A stretch of DNA of 64,000 nucleotides from JAWKTM01 sp041399085 (GTDB lineage Bacteria; Planctomycetota; Planctomycetia; Pirellulales; Pirellulaceae): NCBI GenBank assembly GCA_041399085.1, contig JAWKTM010000035.1, forward strand, positions 1 through 64,000, read 5' to 3'. The notes beneath the pieces were generated by a model, which had not been told where the DNA came from, did not search any database, and saw only the letters and a list, made by a program, of their open reading frames with translations. Shown here piece by piece: positions 8,806-17,347 of the stretch. Every line of letters starts with the position of its first letter. Position 1 is the first letter of the stretch. Position numbers and translations under genes: made by a program.

Positions 8806-10059
8806 TCAGTTGGCCGGCATGCGAGGTTGCGTGCCTAGGTAGCGTTCGATCGCTTCGCCTAATTGTTTGCCCACCGTGCGGTAGCCTTCCGTCGTGCTGT
8901 GAGGCGTGTTCCAGGCGGTTTCCAGGGTGAGTGATACGACGTGGTCTTGGGTATGGGTGGCGACCCAGTTCTTGCTGATGGATTGCCATTTGGGATCGTA
9001 GCTGGGGCCGCTTTCCTGCGTCTCGCCCGTGAATTGCAGGGGACCCGTGATGTCCTGGCGAGCGGCGGCGAGGAACCGGTCCAGGTTGCGTTGTCGAAGC
9101 GAACTTGTGAGTTGCCTGGGCGGCAGGTAGAAGAACGGTCGCTTGGTAGAGGCTCCCGGATTATGCAAGTCGATAAAGAAATCGAAACGCCCAGCCGAAT
9201 CCCGTTCTTCGATCTGACGCATGGCGGCGGCGACGCTGGGCCAGTGAGGTTTGTTGGTCCAGTCGCGATTGTGATCTTGGGGGATTTGATTTTTGCCACC
9301 CGCGCCGATCACCACGCTATCCATATCCATGATCGGAACGATTGTAATATCGGCCAGCGACCGTAATCGCGCAGCTCGTGGTTCGTCCGAAGCCAGCCAT
9401 TCGAGCAATCCGCGGCAAACCCAGCTCGATCCCGATTCCCAAGCATGTTGGCGGGCCTGAATCCAGACGCCGTAAGGCGTCGCCTCCGCCGCCGTCTGCT
9501 CCGCGTGGTTCGATTCCTTCAGCGATTCATGCACGAAACGGACTCCAGGGACCGGACGATCGTCTCGCGTGCGGCATAATTCAAACGCCCTTGCCGAATC
9601 GCATTGCCGCGTCGCTTCGGCAATCGCGATTTCCGCGTCAGCGGAAGTAAACGGTGGCCCCCAAGCGACCCAAACGATCGACGATTCTGGCCGCCATGTG
9701 TAGCGAATGCGTTTGCCGTCGCGCGTGCCCGGCGGCGTTTGACTCCACGTTCGCCCGTCGCTGCTCCAAGCCGCCCGATCGGGAGTGGCCCATGGCGCGT
9801 CGCCAACTTCCACGGTCAGCGACTCACCCATTCTCACATTATTGATCCGTACATACCACCAGCAGACCCAGCCACGTCCCTCGTGCGCGGTCGGCATCAA
9901 TCGCACGAATTGCTCCGCATGGTCGATACTTAGTACCTTGCCACTGCCGCCGGGGAAATCGGTTGCCACTTGCAATGCGGCGAGGGCGGGTTGTTGGGCA
10001 TGAGCCGGCGCGAAACTAAGGGCAATGGCCGCGAACGATAGTAGAGGGAACAATCTCAT
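8806..10059 (-). CDS. M14-family zinc carboxypeptidase-like, secreted
   Basis: 417 residues from ATG 10059, with signal peptide MRLFPLLSFAAIALSFAPAHA. An N-terminal beta domain is followed by the peptidase domain: ARQHAWESGSSWV gives the HxxE zinc pair, PQDHNRDW is the usual Asn-Arg segment, and FFIDLHNPG supplies the third zinc His. A late LTLETAW holds the probable catalytic Glu. The N-terminal extension resembles cytosolic carboxypeptidase-like M14 members, but the signal peptide places this one outside the cytoplasm. It lies just downstream of rsgA on the same strand. Confidence 0.82.
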   Translation of the reverse strand: MRLFPLLSFAAIALSFAPAHAQQPALAALQVATDFPGGSGKVLSIDHAEQFVRLMPTAHEGRGWVCWWYVRINNVRMGESLTVEVGDAPWATPDRAAWSSDGRTWSQTPPGTRDGKRIRYTWRPESSIVWVAWGPPFTSADAEIAIAEATRQCDSARAFELCRTRDDRPVPGVRFVHESLKESNHAEQTAAEATPYGVWIQARQHAWESGSSWVCRGLLEWLASDEPRAARLRSLADITIVPIMDMDSVVIGAGGKNQIPQDHNRDWTNKPHWPSVAAAMRQIEERDSAGRFDFFIDLHNPGASTKRPFFYLPPRQLTSSLRQRNLDRFLAAARQDITGPLQFTGETQESGPSYDPKWQSISKNWVATHTQDHVVSLTLETAWNTPHSTTEGYRTVGKQLGEAIERYLGTQPRMPAN

Positions 10060-10111
10060 GACAGACCAACGATTAGGGAGAAATAGGAAGAATGACGCGC
10101 CAGTTAACAAT

Positions 10112-11251
10112 TTAGTCGTCGCCGAGAAACATTTGGCAGTAACTCTCATATCGGCGCGCGTCCACGCGACCATCGGCTACCGCGTCCTTGACGGCACAGT
10201 CCATTTCATGGATATGAGTGCAATCGGGGTAACGACAAGCGTTCACGTACGGGCGGATGTCTCGCATTAGTCCGGCAAGTTCGGCCGGGATAATATCCCA
10301 CAGTTGAAATTGCCGAATGCCAGGTGTGTCCACGATGTGGCCGCCAGATTGGAGTCGGATGAGCTGCGCGGTGGTGGTGGTATGTTTTCCCTTTTGGTTC
10401 TCGCGGCTGACTTCCTGCACTCGCAATTTTAAGTCCGGGTCGATCGCATTCAGAAGCGATGTCTTGCCGACGCCGCTTTGTCCCGACACCACGCTTTGCC
10501 GTCCCACAATCCGTCGCCGCAAACGCTCGACTCCCAAACCCGTGGCGGCCGAGACCAGATATACGGGATAGCCCATTTGGCCGTAAACGCCTACTAGTGG
10601 TTGTAAGTCGGCCGGGTCGATCAAGTCGATCTTGTTAATACAAATGATGGGCGTGATTCGAGATTGTTCGGCCGTCACGAGGAAGCGGTCGATCAAGTTC
10701 GGTTTGAGAACGGGTTCGGCCGCACTGGCGATGATCAGCAACTGATCGACGTTCGTCACAATCACGTGCTGGCGACCGCGGCTGGTGCGGCTGAGCACGC
10801 CGTAGCGAGGTTCAATTCGCTCGATCATGCCTTGGCCGTCACCTTCGGGCCGAAAAATGACCAAATCACCAGCGGCCACGACGTGACGCTGTTCCGTGTT
10901 GAGCGACTTGAGCAGTTGCCGAGTCGCGCAGCGGAAAATGGATCCGTCTTCCGTTTCGACCACACACGACAGCCCATGCACGCGGAGCACGCGGCCTTGC
11001 CGGCAGAGCGACGAATCGTAGTCGAGCAAAACCGTGAAGCCGCCCGACTGATCTTCGGTCAGCTCGGCGCCGATGACGGTCCGTTTGCGAGTCAGCTCGC
11101 CTTTGCCGCTGATACGCTCGGTCGGAGCCAGCTTGTCCAGACGGTCGGCTTGGTCCTGGAATTCGCGCGTCAAGTCGCCCGTCTTCGAGCGGCCCTGATG
11201 TTTCTTGCGAAATTGGGTGCGAATTTTGTGTTTCTGCTTTTTGCTGGCCAT
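10112..11251 (-). CDS. rsgA: Ribosome biogenesis GTPase RsgA
   Basis: 379 residues. The lysine-rich N-terminus and OB-fold region precede a circularly permuted GTPase with motifs in the order CINKIDL (G4), GQSGVGKTSLL (G1), HTTTT (G2 region) and DTPGIRQF (G3). The C-terminal zinc site is NACRYPDCTHIHEMDC. RsgA matures the 30S subunit in the cytoplasm. It is followed 52 bp downstream by the M14 peptidase gene and preceded by a DUF1992 gene, all on the minus strand. Confidence 0.95.
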   Translation of the reverse strand: MASKKQKHKIRTQFRKKHQGRSKTGDLTREFQDQADRLDKLAPTERISGKGELTRKRTVIGAELTEDQSGGFTVLLDYDSSLCRQGRVLRVHGLSCVVETEDGSIFRCATRQLLKSLNTEQRHVVAAGDLVIFRPEGDGQGMIERIEPRYGVLSRTSRGRQHVIVTNVDQLLIIASAAEPVLKPNLIDRFLVTAEQSRITPIICINKIDLIDPADLQPLVGVYGQMGYPVYLVSAATGLGVERLRRRIVGRQSVVSGQSGVGKTSLLNAIDPDLKLRVQEVSRENQKGKHTTTTAQLIRLQSGGHIVDTPGIRQFQLWDIIPAELAGLMRDIRPYVNACRYPDCTHIHEMDCAVKDAVADGRVDARRYESYCQMFLGDD

Positions 11252-11386
11252 GCGTTTCCGCAGCTTAGTACGTGGCGGTCCAGTGCGGTCGGGTCGATCG
11301 TCAACGAACCGGGCGTGCGATCTCGGTGGCTCACAATTTAGCCGAACCGTATCGAATCGCCAGCGACACGTCCCGCGCGGGTTGGA

Positions 11387-11614
11387 TTATCGCTCGAAAG
11401 CATCGGCAATCCAATTCACGTCGGTGGGCGCGAGTTGTTCGCGTTGCATCTTGCCACGCACCCACCACAGTGAATCGTACGGTTCGTCCAACAGCTTCAG
11501 CGGCTTGCCCAGTCCCGGCAGCCGCTCGAATTCGCCGGCGGCCAGTGCCGCTTGGATCTTGTCCTCCGCCACCATCTGCAACGCTCGTTCGGAGAACGCC
11601 GATCGATTGCTCAT
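11387..11614 (-). CDS. DUF1992 family protein
   Basis: 75 residues matching the short DUF1992 (DnaJ-homologue C28-like) module: EDKIQAALAAGEFERLPGLGKPL is the family signature, followed by WWVRGKMQREQ. Cytosolic, function unknown. It sits between rsgA and the degenerate receiver gene on the same strand. Confidence 0.85.
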   Translation of the reverse strand: MSNRSAFSERALQMVAEDKIQAALAAGEFERLPGLGKPLKLLDEPYDSLWWVRGKMQREQLAPTDVNWIADAFER

Positions 11615-11663
11615 GTCGCGGAATCCTGACAGACGTGTTGAACACCATCCTACGGAGGGAATC

Positions 11664-12491
11664 TTACCCGGCCATTCGCCGCGTTGTCTCGCGCGAACGG
11701 CTGGATTCGAGCATCACGGCCAGCTCGTTTAGGAAATCGTGATTCGAGATCGGTTTGCCCAACACAAGACTAGCTCCGCAAGCTCGCGCCAAATCCACGT
11801 CGTCGTGGCGAGGAAAACTGAGCAGTGCCAGCAACGGAACATCGCCGCAACGACGTGCGAGCGAGCGCACGGTGTCGGCTTCCGCGGCAAGTCCTCCGCC
11901 ACCGATCCAGATGACGGCCGCGACGTTGCGGACCCAGGCCGGATGCCGCTCGGAGTCCCAAACTGCGCCGTAGCCCGCCGACACGCAAGGATCGGCCCAC
12001 GTCTCATATTCGTCAAACGAACGGGCTCGAATCACCAACGTGCCTTGTCCCTCAGCCAGCGATCGGTCGGCTTCCCACAACGCCCGTTCAGCCGGCGTGG
12101 CAGTTAATGGCGCGGGGCGATTCGCCGACACGTTCGTTCGCAACCAGGCCTTCAATCGTCCGGTTGCTTGATGCCAAGCGATACGTTCCGTGCCGAGCAG
12201 CGGTTCGCCGGAACGCGTTTCCCCTTCGCACCACGAACCGACGACGGAAACGAGATGGGCCAGCGGCGCCGCGCGGCGCAGCCGTTCGACATCCGCTTGC
12301 GAGACGCCGCCACGACGTGGTTTGGCGACGACGATCAACTCGGGCGAACTCCGCCGAACGAATTCAAGCGCTTGGCCAACCGTCGCGGCCACTTCGCAAT
12401 GCGTGCGAGCTAGTAAAAAATCACGCGTCGGCCGCAACTCTTCGTGCTCCGCCGAACCTAGCAAACAAGTGGTCCGAATCCGTTCAAACAT
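11664..12491 (-). CDS. Protein with degenerate receiver-like domains
   Basis: 275 residues, soluble, no signal peptide. The C-terminal half has receiver-fold rhythm (VAAVIWIGGGGL, then VPLLALLSF, then GASLVLGKPISNHDFLNELAVML) but no phosphorylatable Asp where one is expected. The N-terminal half (LELIVVAKPRRGG-like strand after a helix) looks like a second degenerate copy. It may be a phosphorylation-independent pseudo-receiver scaffold. It lies between a HTH-EIIA gene and DUF1992 on the same strand. No confident family. Confidence 0.7.
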   Translation of the reverse strand: MFERIRTTCLLGSAEHEELRPTRDFLLARTHCEVAATVGQALEFVRRSSPELIVVAKPRRGGVSQADVERLRRAAPLAHLVSVVGSWCEGETRSGEPLLGTERIAWHQATGRLKAWLRTNVSANRPAPLTATPAERALWEADRSLAEGQGTLVIRARSFDEYETWADPCVSAGYGAVWDSERHPAWVRNVAAVIWIGGGGLAAEADTVRSLARRCGDVPLLALLSFPRHDDVDLARACGASLVLGKPISNHDFLNELAVMLESSRSRETTRRMAG

Positions 12492-12551
12492 GGTTGTCGT
12501 CCGTTCCAGCGCCTTTACAAACTCAGTCGTATGCGGATCGCGTGCGTCGCA

Positions 12552-13265
12552 TTATAGGTTGATCTCCTCGTCGTATTGCTCGACCAACTCGCGCACGGCG
12601 ACGGCGTCCACCGCGTCTCGCAGATCGCTGACGAATCCCGGCGAGGAAATCAAGCGGCTTAGTCGCGCGAGCACGCGCAAATGACAACGATCGTCCGTCG
12701 AGCAAATCAGGAAGAACAAATCAGTCAGCGTTCCCCGCGCTCCGCCGAACGGAATCCCACGATCCGTGCGGCCGAACGCCAACAACGGTTCGGCCAAAAT
12801 CGACGACTGGGGCCGCCGCGGGTGCAGCAACGAGACGCCGTTGTCCAGTGCCGTGGGATGCAACTCCTCGCGATCCCGCACCGCCGTTTCCATCTTGTCG
12901 GGATCCCATAGCAGTCCGGTCGCGGCCGCCAGTCGGCACATCGACGAGATCACGCTCGTGTGCGTGCGAGCTTCGAGCGGCACGGCGATGGCTTCCAACG
13001 GCAACAGCTCGACGAGCGAAATCGACTCGTAGGTTTCGCCAGCCCCGCGATCCAAGATGCTCTCGACCGCGTCCAATTCGCCCGACGTGTCCGACGCTCC
13101 GATTCGCTGTTCCAACCAGAGATGAATTTCGGCCTCGGAAAACCGCCATTCGCCGCCGATCCGCCGGCCCGGCACCTGCTCGCGCTCCGCCATCCGCGCC
13201 ACTTGTGGTGGCGTCAGATGCAGATACGCCGCGAGCTCATCCAGATTGAAATCCTTGCCGGACAT
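12552..13265 (-). CDS. HTH (excisionase-like) plus PTS EIIA (PtsN-type) protein
   Basis: 237 residues from ATG 13265. The N-terminal MerR/excisionase-type helix-turn-helix (LDELAAYLHLTPPQVARMAE, then PGRRIGGEWRFSEAEIHLWLEQ) is joined to an EIIA domain of the fructose/nitrogen type. The His in VSLLHPRRP is the expected phosphorylation site (PtsN has a similar GVAIPH). The protein is probably regulatory rather than sugar-transporting, because no EIIB/EIIC genes are near. A longer in-frame start lacks family support. Confidence 0.82.
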   Translation of the reverse strand: MSGKDFNLDELAAYLHLTPPQVARMAEREQVPGRRIGGEWRFSEAEIHLWLEQRIGASDTSGELDAVESILDRGAGETYESISLVELLPLEAIAVPLEARTHTSVISSMCRLAAATGLLWDPDKMETAVRDREELHPTALDNGVSLLHPRRPQSSILAEPLLAFGRTDRGIPFGGARGTLTDLFFLICSTDDRCHLRVLARLSRLISSPGFVSDLRDAVDAVAVRELVEQYDEEINL

Positions 13266-13504
13266 GCGTTTGCCTTGAACGAAGAAGGGAGTCACGGGAA
13301 CCGTCGCTCGGTCGTCGACGCGGACAACGATCGTGTATTGTGACGCCTCGCGCGGGCGGCGACCAGAGCAACCGCCGGCGAATCCGATCGGCTGTTGCAA
13401 AGCGTCCGGTCGTGCGTTAGTTCTATACGTTCCAAACCAGGGTGAAGCCAGTCGAGCCGGCTGGCTCGCCTCCAGGCTGTTCCCTTCTTCGAGTAACTTC
13501 GCCG

Positions 13505-13909
13505 ATGGCAGACGAACGCAGCACGGACGACGCAACCGAACCCAAGCGGACCAAACGAATTTTGCTGGTGGACGATGACGCGGAAATCATCGAAGCCATG
13601 CGGTTCGCGTTGGAGTCCAAGGGGTTCCAGATTCTGGTCGCTCGCGACGGTAATCAAGGGTTGGCGATGGCCGAGCGGGAGAATCCCGATTTGGTGATTC
13701 TGGATATGATGATGCCCAAGCGAAGCGGTTTTCTGGTGCTTGAGAAACTGCGTCGCAGCCGCGAAGTGCCGATGCGAATCATCATGATTACGGCCAACGA
13801 AGGCAGCCGCCACAAAGCGTACGCCGAGATGCTGGGGGTCGACGATTACATTCGCAAGCCGTTCGCAATGGACCGCTTGGTGGACAGCGTCGAACGCCTA
13901 ATGGCATAG
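13505..13909 (+). CDS. Single-domain response regulator
   Basis: 134 residues from ATG 13505, with a short polar N-terminal tail and one receiver domain: acidic triad LLVDDDAE, phospho-acceptor Asp67 in VILDMMMP, Thr in MITANEG and Lys118 in IRKPF. There is no output domain and no kinase next to it. It is divergent from the HTH-EIIA gene and the last gene before the repeat island. Confidence 0.88.
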   Translation: MADERSTDDATEPKRTKRILLVDDDAEIIEAMRFALESKGFQILVARDGNQGLAMAERENPDLVILDMMMPKRSGFLVLEKLRRSREVPMRIIMITANEGSRHKAYAEMLGVDDYIRKPFAMDRLVDSVERLMA

Positions 13910-14002
13910 CAAGCTCGGCCGCTTGTCACGTCGAACGATTCAAAACGCAGCGCCGCGGCTTCCTGTTCGTACTCAGCAACGCGGTACTCGTGCTCGCTTC
14001 GT

Positions 14003-14178
14003 ATCGCAACCTAACCGAGTGGATCGAGTAGGAGTGCGAGTACCGTTGCACTGAGTACGAGTACGAGAGAAAGATGGGGTCGGCTCCGCACTACTTCTCG
14101 TTAATCGATTGCGCTGTGTGATGCACAGCGTGGGCTATGAATCATTCGAGAGCCTTATTTCGGCATCCACGATCAATG
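14003..14178. repeat. Left copy of 176-bp direct repeat
   Basis: About 176 bp, matching 14734-14909 with only a handful of mismatches and one small indel. It contains the GAGTACGAGTACGAG run, the sequence ACTTCTCGTTAATCGATTG and the hairpin GCTGTG-TGATG-CACAGC. The copies bracket the 42-bp array. Confidence 0.9.
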
Positions 14179-14198
14179 GCCCTGTAAGAAATCTTGTG

Positions 14199-14705
14199 TC
14201 AGTGCTCCGAATCGGGCATGCCCCTGTTTTTCCTGTTTTTAGGGGACTGACGCATGGATGCGGCTTTGATGAAGAAGGCTGAGGAGTTGGCGAATGAGGT
14301 GGCGACCGATACGGCTTCGCAGGACGCTTGAACGACGAACGAATCGGCCCCTGCCAATCTCCGAACGGCTGACACCAGCGACAAAACGGCCATTGCAAGT
14401 TCTTGTAACGGCCCGCAAATCGAGTTTTCACCCAGTGCAACTTTCTGCACTGGCCGTCGGAACGATTTTTTGGCCAGTGCAACTTTTTGCACTGGCCCGC
14501 GAATCGATTTTTCGCCGTGTGCAAGTTTCCGCACTGGCCGCCGGATCAATTTTTTGCCCAGTGCAACTTTTTGCACTGGCCGCCGGATCGATTTTTTGCC
14601 CTGTGCAAGTTTCCGCACTGGCCCACGGATCGATTTTTTGCCCGCTGCAAGTTTTTGCACGGACAAACTGCCGGTCTCTCGACAAGCGGCCAATCGGTCT
14701 TCCAA
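14199..14705 (-). CDS. Possible repeat protein encoded by the 42-bp array
   Basis: 168 residues if read from TTG 14705. It contains at least five copies of a 14-residue unit of the form VQKVALGKKSIRRP. Differences between units in this frame are mostly synonymous (ATC/ATT, CGG/CGC/CGT/CGA, CCA/CCG) or conservative (V/L, Q/R, K/E), which favours coding here over the other open frames. Just upstream in frame is EYKDEYDLEDRL, resembling the N-terminus of planctomycete four-helix-bundle (S23-type) proteins, so this may be a remnant fused to repeats. The last third lacks coding character. A 42-bp period opens several frames by chance, so existence is uncertain. Confidence 0.3.
   Translation of the reverse strand: MEDRLAACRETGSLSVQKLAAGKKSIRGPVRKLAQGKKSIRRPVQKVALGKKLIRRPVRKLAHGEKSIRGPVQKVALAKKSFRRPVQKVALGENSICGPLQELAMAVLSLVSAVRRLAGADSFVVQASCEAVSVATSFANSSAFFIKAASMRQSPKNRKNRGMPDSEH
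14254..14331 (+). pseudogene. Short gene fragment (25 codons)
   Basis: ATG at 14254 after a GGGGA-like site opens MDAALMKKAEELANEVATDT and stops after 25 codons. The composition is strongly protein-like (helical, acidic/basic alternation). It resembles the N-terminus of a transposase or a small helical protein cut off by the repeat array, but I cannot name the family. Confidence 0.3.
14391..14663. repeat. Tandem array of 42-bp hairpin repeats (about 6.5 units)
   Basis: Units begin at 14391, 14433, 14475, 14517, 14559, 14601 and 14643, exactly 42 bp apart. The best-preserved unit starts CAGTGCAACTTTTTGCACTG, an 8-bp stem with a 4-nt loop, followed by a GC-rich spacer and a run of six T. The outer units are degenerate. 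There is no spacer/repeat alternation as in CRISPR. Confidence 0.95.
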
Positions 14706-14733
14706 GTCATACTCGTCCTTGTACTCGCATCGA

Positions 14734-14909
14734 ATCGCAACCTAACCGAGTGGATCGAGTAGGAGACGAGTACCGTTGCACTGAGTACGAGTACGAGAGA
14801 AAGATTGGGTCGGCGCCGCACTACTTCTCGTTAATCGATTGCGTTGTGTGATGCACAGCGTGGGCTATGAATCATTCGATAGCCTCGTTTCGGCATCCAC
14901 GATCAATTG
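14734..14909. repeat. Right copy of 176-bp direct repeat
   Basis: Second copy of 14003-14178. Its right end reaches into the last codons of the secretin gene (stop at 14903-14905), so the repeat boundary nearly coincides with that stop. It has a perfect GGCTAT...ATAGCC stem around 14869-14890 that could act as a terminator of the secretin operon, though no T-run follows. Confidence 0.9.
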
Positions 14910-17281
14910 CCGTTGGGAGCGACCGTCGGCAATCGCCGAAGTCCCGGCATGCTTGCCGTGCGAGGATTCGCCACGGGTTGCGAAGGCTGCTTGCCGCCAC
15001 GCGCCGTTTGGAAACTGGGGGCTTCGACCACGCTGGGCCGATTGCCGTCCGTGTTTCCGTCGTCGATCGGAATCAGCGGACGCAGTGCCGTCGGCGAATT
15101 CGCGGGCGGAGCCAGCATGGCGCCGGTGGGCACGGGCGGTACGCCGAACGAGTCGATGGGGATTCCGCCGCCATCGATGGGCGACCCGCCGCCTGGCAAA
15201 CCGCCCGCATCGGGCAAGCCGCCGCCGGGCAAGCTGTCGATGCCGGGGAGAGAACCGCCATCGATACCGGGCAAGCCACCGTCCGACGTACCAAATCCGC
15301 CTAAGATTCCGCCCGCGCTCGATCCGCTCGGACCGCTGGAAATGATGCCGCCGCCGGTCAGTTGCGAACGAGGCAGGCTGATCGGCGCACCGATCGAACC
15401 GCGATTGACTTGGCCGGCGGGAGGTGGCGTAATCACCTGTTCGCCCGGCACGGCTTGCTCGCCTTCCACCGCCGGTTCCGCATCGGCCGGCAGAATGAAC
15501 TGAGGCTCGGCGCCGAACGGCTGGATCATCTCCGGCCCGCAGTAAGGTGGTGGTTGTGGGGCCCAACGAGCTTGATCCAAGTCGGCTTGCGTAAAGCCCA
15601 ACGCGGCCTCCTGCCGCAGTGTACCTCGCGAATACGGGGTAATGATCTGCGGATTGAGAAAGACCAGCAGTTCGCTATCCCGAACCGTCGTCTTCTTATA
15701 ACGGAACAGATGTCCAATCAGTCGAATGTCTTTCAGTTTCGGGATGCCTTCGTATTCGGCATTCATGGAGCGCTGACGCAAACCGCCAATGACCAGCGTT
15801 TGGCAGTTGCCAACGCGCACGACCGTGATTGCTTCGCGGGTGTCGATGATCGGCTGGCTATCGGTTGTGAAGCCGGTGAGAATGCTGAACGTCGGCGTCA
15901 CGGCCATCTCGATCGTGCCGTCGTTGGAGATTCTTGGTATGACCTTCAAACTGATGCCCGCTTCCTTGAATGCCGTCGTCCCGATCGAGCCGCCTTGCAA
16001 CCCCTGCGTCAATTGTTGATAGGGGATTTCGCGGACGATCTTAAACAACGCTTCCTCGCGATCGACCACCGCCACGCTGGGGTCGGCCAGCAACCGCGTG
16101 TCCTTGACCGACGACATCGCATGCACCACGGAGGTCAGATCCAAGTTGTTGCTGAGTGTCGTGAAGGTCAACGCGCCGTTGACGGTTCCGGTTGGCGGGG
16201 CCACGGCCGTGATCGTGTCCAGCAGGATCGAATCTTGGGCCACGCCGTCGCCATCGACGCCGGTGCCTTTGCCCATCATGCGCCAGTTAAACCCGATTCG
16301 GCGGATATCGTCCAAGCTGGCGTCGTAAATCAATGCCGTGATTCGCACTTGCCGGCGGGGCACGTCCAAGTTCTCAAGAGCCTCGATCATGGCCTTGACG
16401 ATCTCCGGGCGGTCCAACACCACCAGCCGGTTCTCACCAGCGATCGAGGCGATTTTGCCCTCGGCCGATAACAATTGTCCCACGGCGTCGCGCAACACAT
16501 CGGCATCCACGAACTGTGGATGAAAGTAGCCCGGCACCAGCGTCACTTGATCTTCGTTGGCGCCGCCGCTGTTCGTGCTCACCGGCAACGGAATCCCCGA
16601 ATCGCCGCCGGCGATGTCCGAACCCGTGTTGCTGGGCAAGCTGCTCGAACTCCGTCCTTCGACGATCAGTTGTGCGCGGGAGTCCAACTCCTTGATCTTT
16701 TCGCCGATCACTTGCAGCCGATCTGGATAGTCGCTAATGACCAGCGACTTCGAGCTGGTGACGGCGCGCACGCTGCCGTTAGGGGAGAGCAGGTGTTCGA
16801 TGACGCTGGTAAGTTCGTTGGGTTCGACGTACCGGACCGAGAAAATTTCGGTCTTGAACATCGGCTTGACACCGCCCACTTCATCCAAGCGAACGATGAC
16901 TAAGCTGTCGCCGACTGGCCGATAACCGTAGCCTTTCGACACCAAGATGGCGTCCAGAATTTCGTAGAGCGGCGCATTGACGAACGATCCGTTAACGTCG
17001 CCTTGCACGTCGTTGCCGACCACGAGGTTGACGCCCCAGATTTCTCGAATCGTAAAGAGAGCGTCGATCAGCGTCGCGTCGCGAAGAGTCAGATCGCCGC
17101 GCTTCGAGAGCTTGGTCCGCATCTCTTCGCTGATCTGCGAACTGCCGCTGGGGGCTGGGTCCGCTGCCAACGTTTCCGCCGCCGCGATCAACGACCAACC
17201 GCAGGCTAGTAGCAGAATCGCCGCCGCGCGCCGCATCCGGTGCGCTACGCGGCGATGCCGCGCGCCGTGAAAACCATCCAT
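14903..17281 (-). CDS. Type II secretion / pilus secretin (lobe A)
   Basis: 792 residues; the start at 17281 follows AAGGGGGCAGG. Signal peptide to about residue 40. An STN/N0-like domain (GDLTLRDATLIDALFTIREI) and N1-type domains (FSVRYVEPNELTSVIEHLL; FVDADVLRDAVGQLL) precede the secretin barrel (DTRLLADPSVAVVDREEA, FKEAGISLKVIPRI, QTLVIGGLRQRS, ELLVFLNPQIITP). The last ~200 residues are a Gly/Pro/Asp-rich tail (LPGIDGGSLPGIDSLPGG) not normally found in secretins. It forms the outer-membrane gate. Last gene of the lobe A operon, 66 bp after the PilO-like gene. Confidence 0.92.
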   Translation of the reverse strand: MDGFHGARHRRVAHRMRRAAAILLLACGWSLIAAAETLAADPAPSGSSQISEEMRTKLSKRGDLTLRDATLIDALFTIREIWGVNLVVGNDVQGDVNGSFVNAPLYEILDAILVSKGYGYRPVGDSLVIVRLDEVGGVKPMFKTEIFSVRYVEPNELTSVIEHLLSPNGSVRAVTSSKSLVISDYPDRLQVIGEKIKELDSRAQLIVEGRSSSSLPSNTGSDIAGGDSGIPLPVSTNSGGANEDQVTLVPGYFHPQFVDADVLRDAVGQLLSAEGKIASIAGENRLVVLDRPEIVKAMIEALENLDVPRRQVRITALIYDASLDDIRRIGFNWRMMGKGTGVDGDGVAQDSILLDTITAVAPPTGTVNGALTFTTLSNNLDLTSVVHAMSSVKDTRLLADPSVAVVDREEALFKIVREIPYQQLTQGLQGGSIGTTAFKEAGISLKVIPRISNDGTIEMAVTPTFSILTGFTTDSQPIIDTREAITVVRVGNCQTLVIGGLRQRSMNAEYEGIPKLKDIRLIGHLFRYKKTTVRDSELLVFLNPQIITPYSRGTLRQEAALGFTQADLDQARWAPQPPPYCGPEMIQPFGAEPQFILPADAEPAVEGEQAVPGEQVITPPPAGQVNRGSIGAPISLPRSQLTGGGIISSGPSGSSAGGILGGFGTSDGGLPGIDGGSLPGIDSLPGGGLPDAGGLPGGGSPIDGGGIPIDSFGVPPVPTGAMLAPPANSPTALRPLIPIDDGNTDGNRPSVVEAPSFQTARGGKQPSQPVANPRTASMPGLRRLPTVAPNGN

Positions 17282-17347
17282 GACCTGCCCCCTTAACGAA
17301 TCGTCGGCCCCTCCGTGGTCCGCCTATTCGTTAAAGGCGAACTCGGG

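Noticed and set aside
14199..14255. Insertion-sequence terminal repeat around TGTCAGTGC / GACTGACGC
   Set aside because: The match is short and no transposase is complete nearby, so an IS end cannot be supported.
14391..14663. CRISPR array
   Set aside because: The units are contiguous 42-bp repeats with no unique spacers, and no cas genes are nearby.
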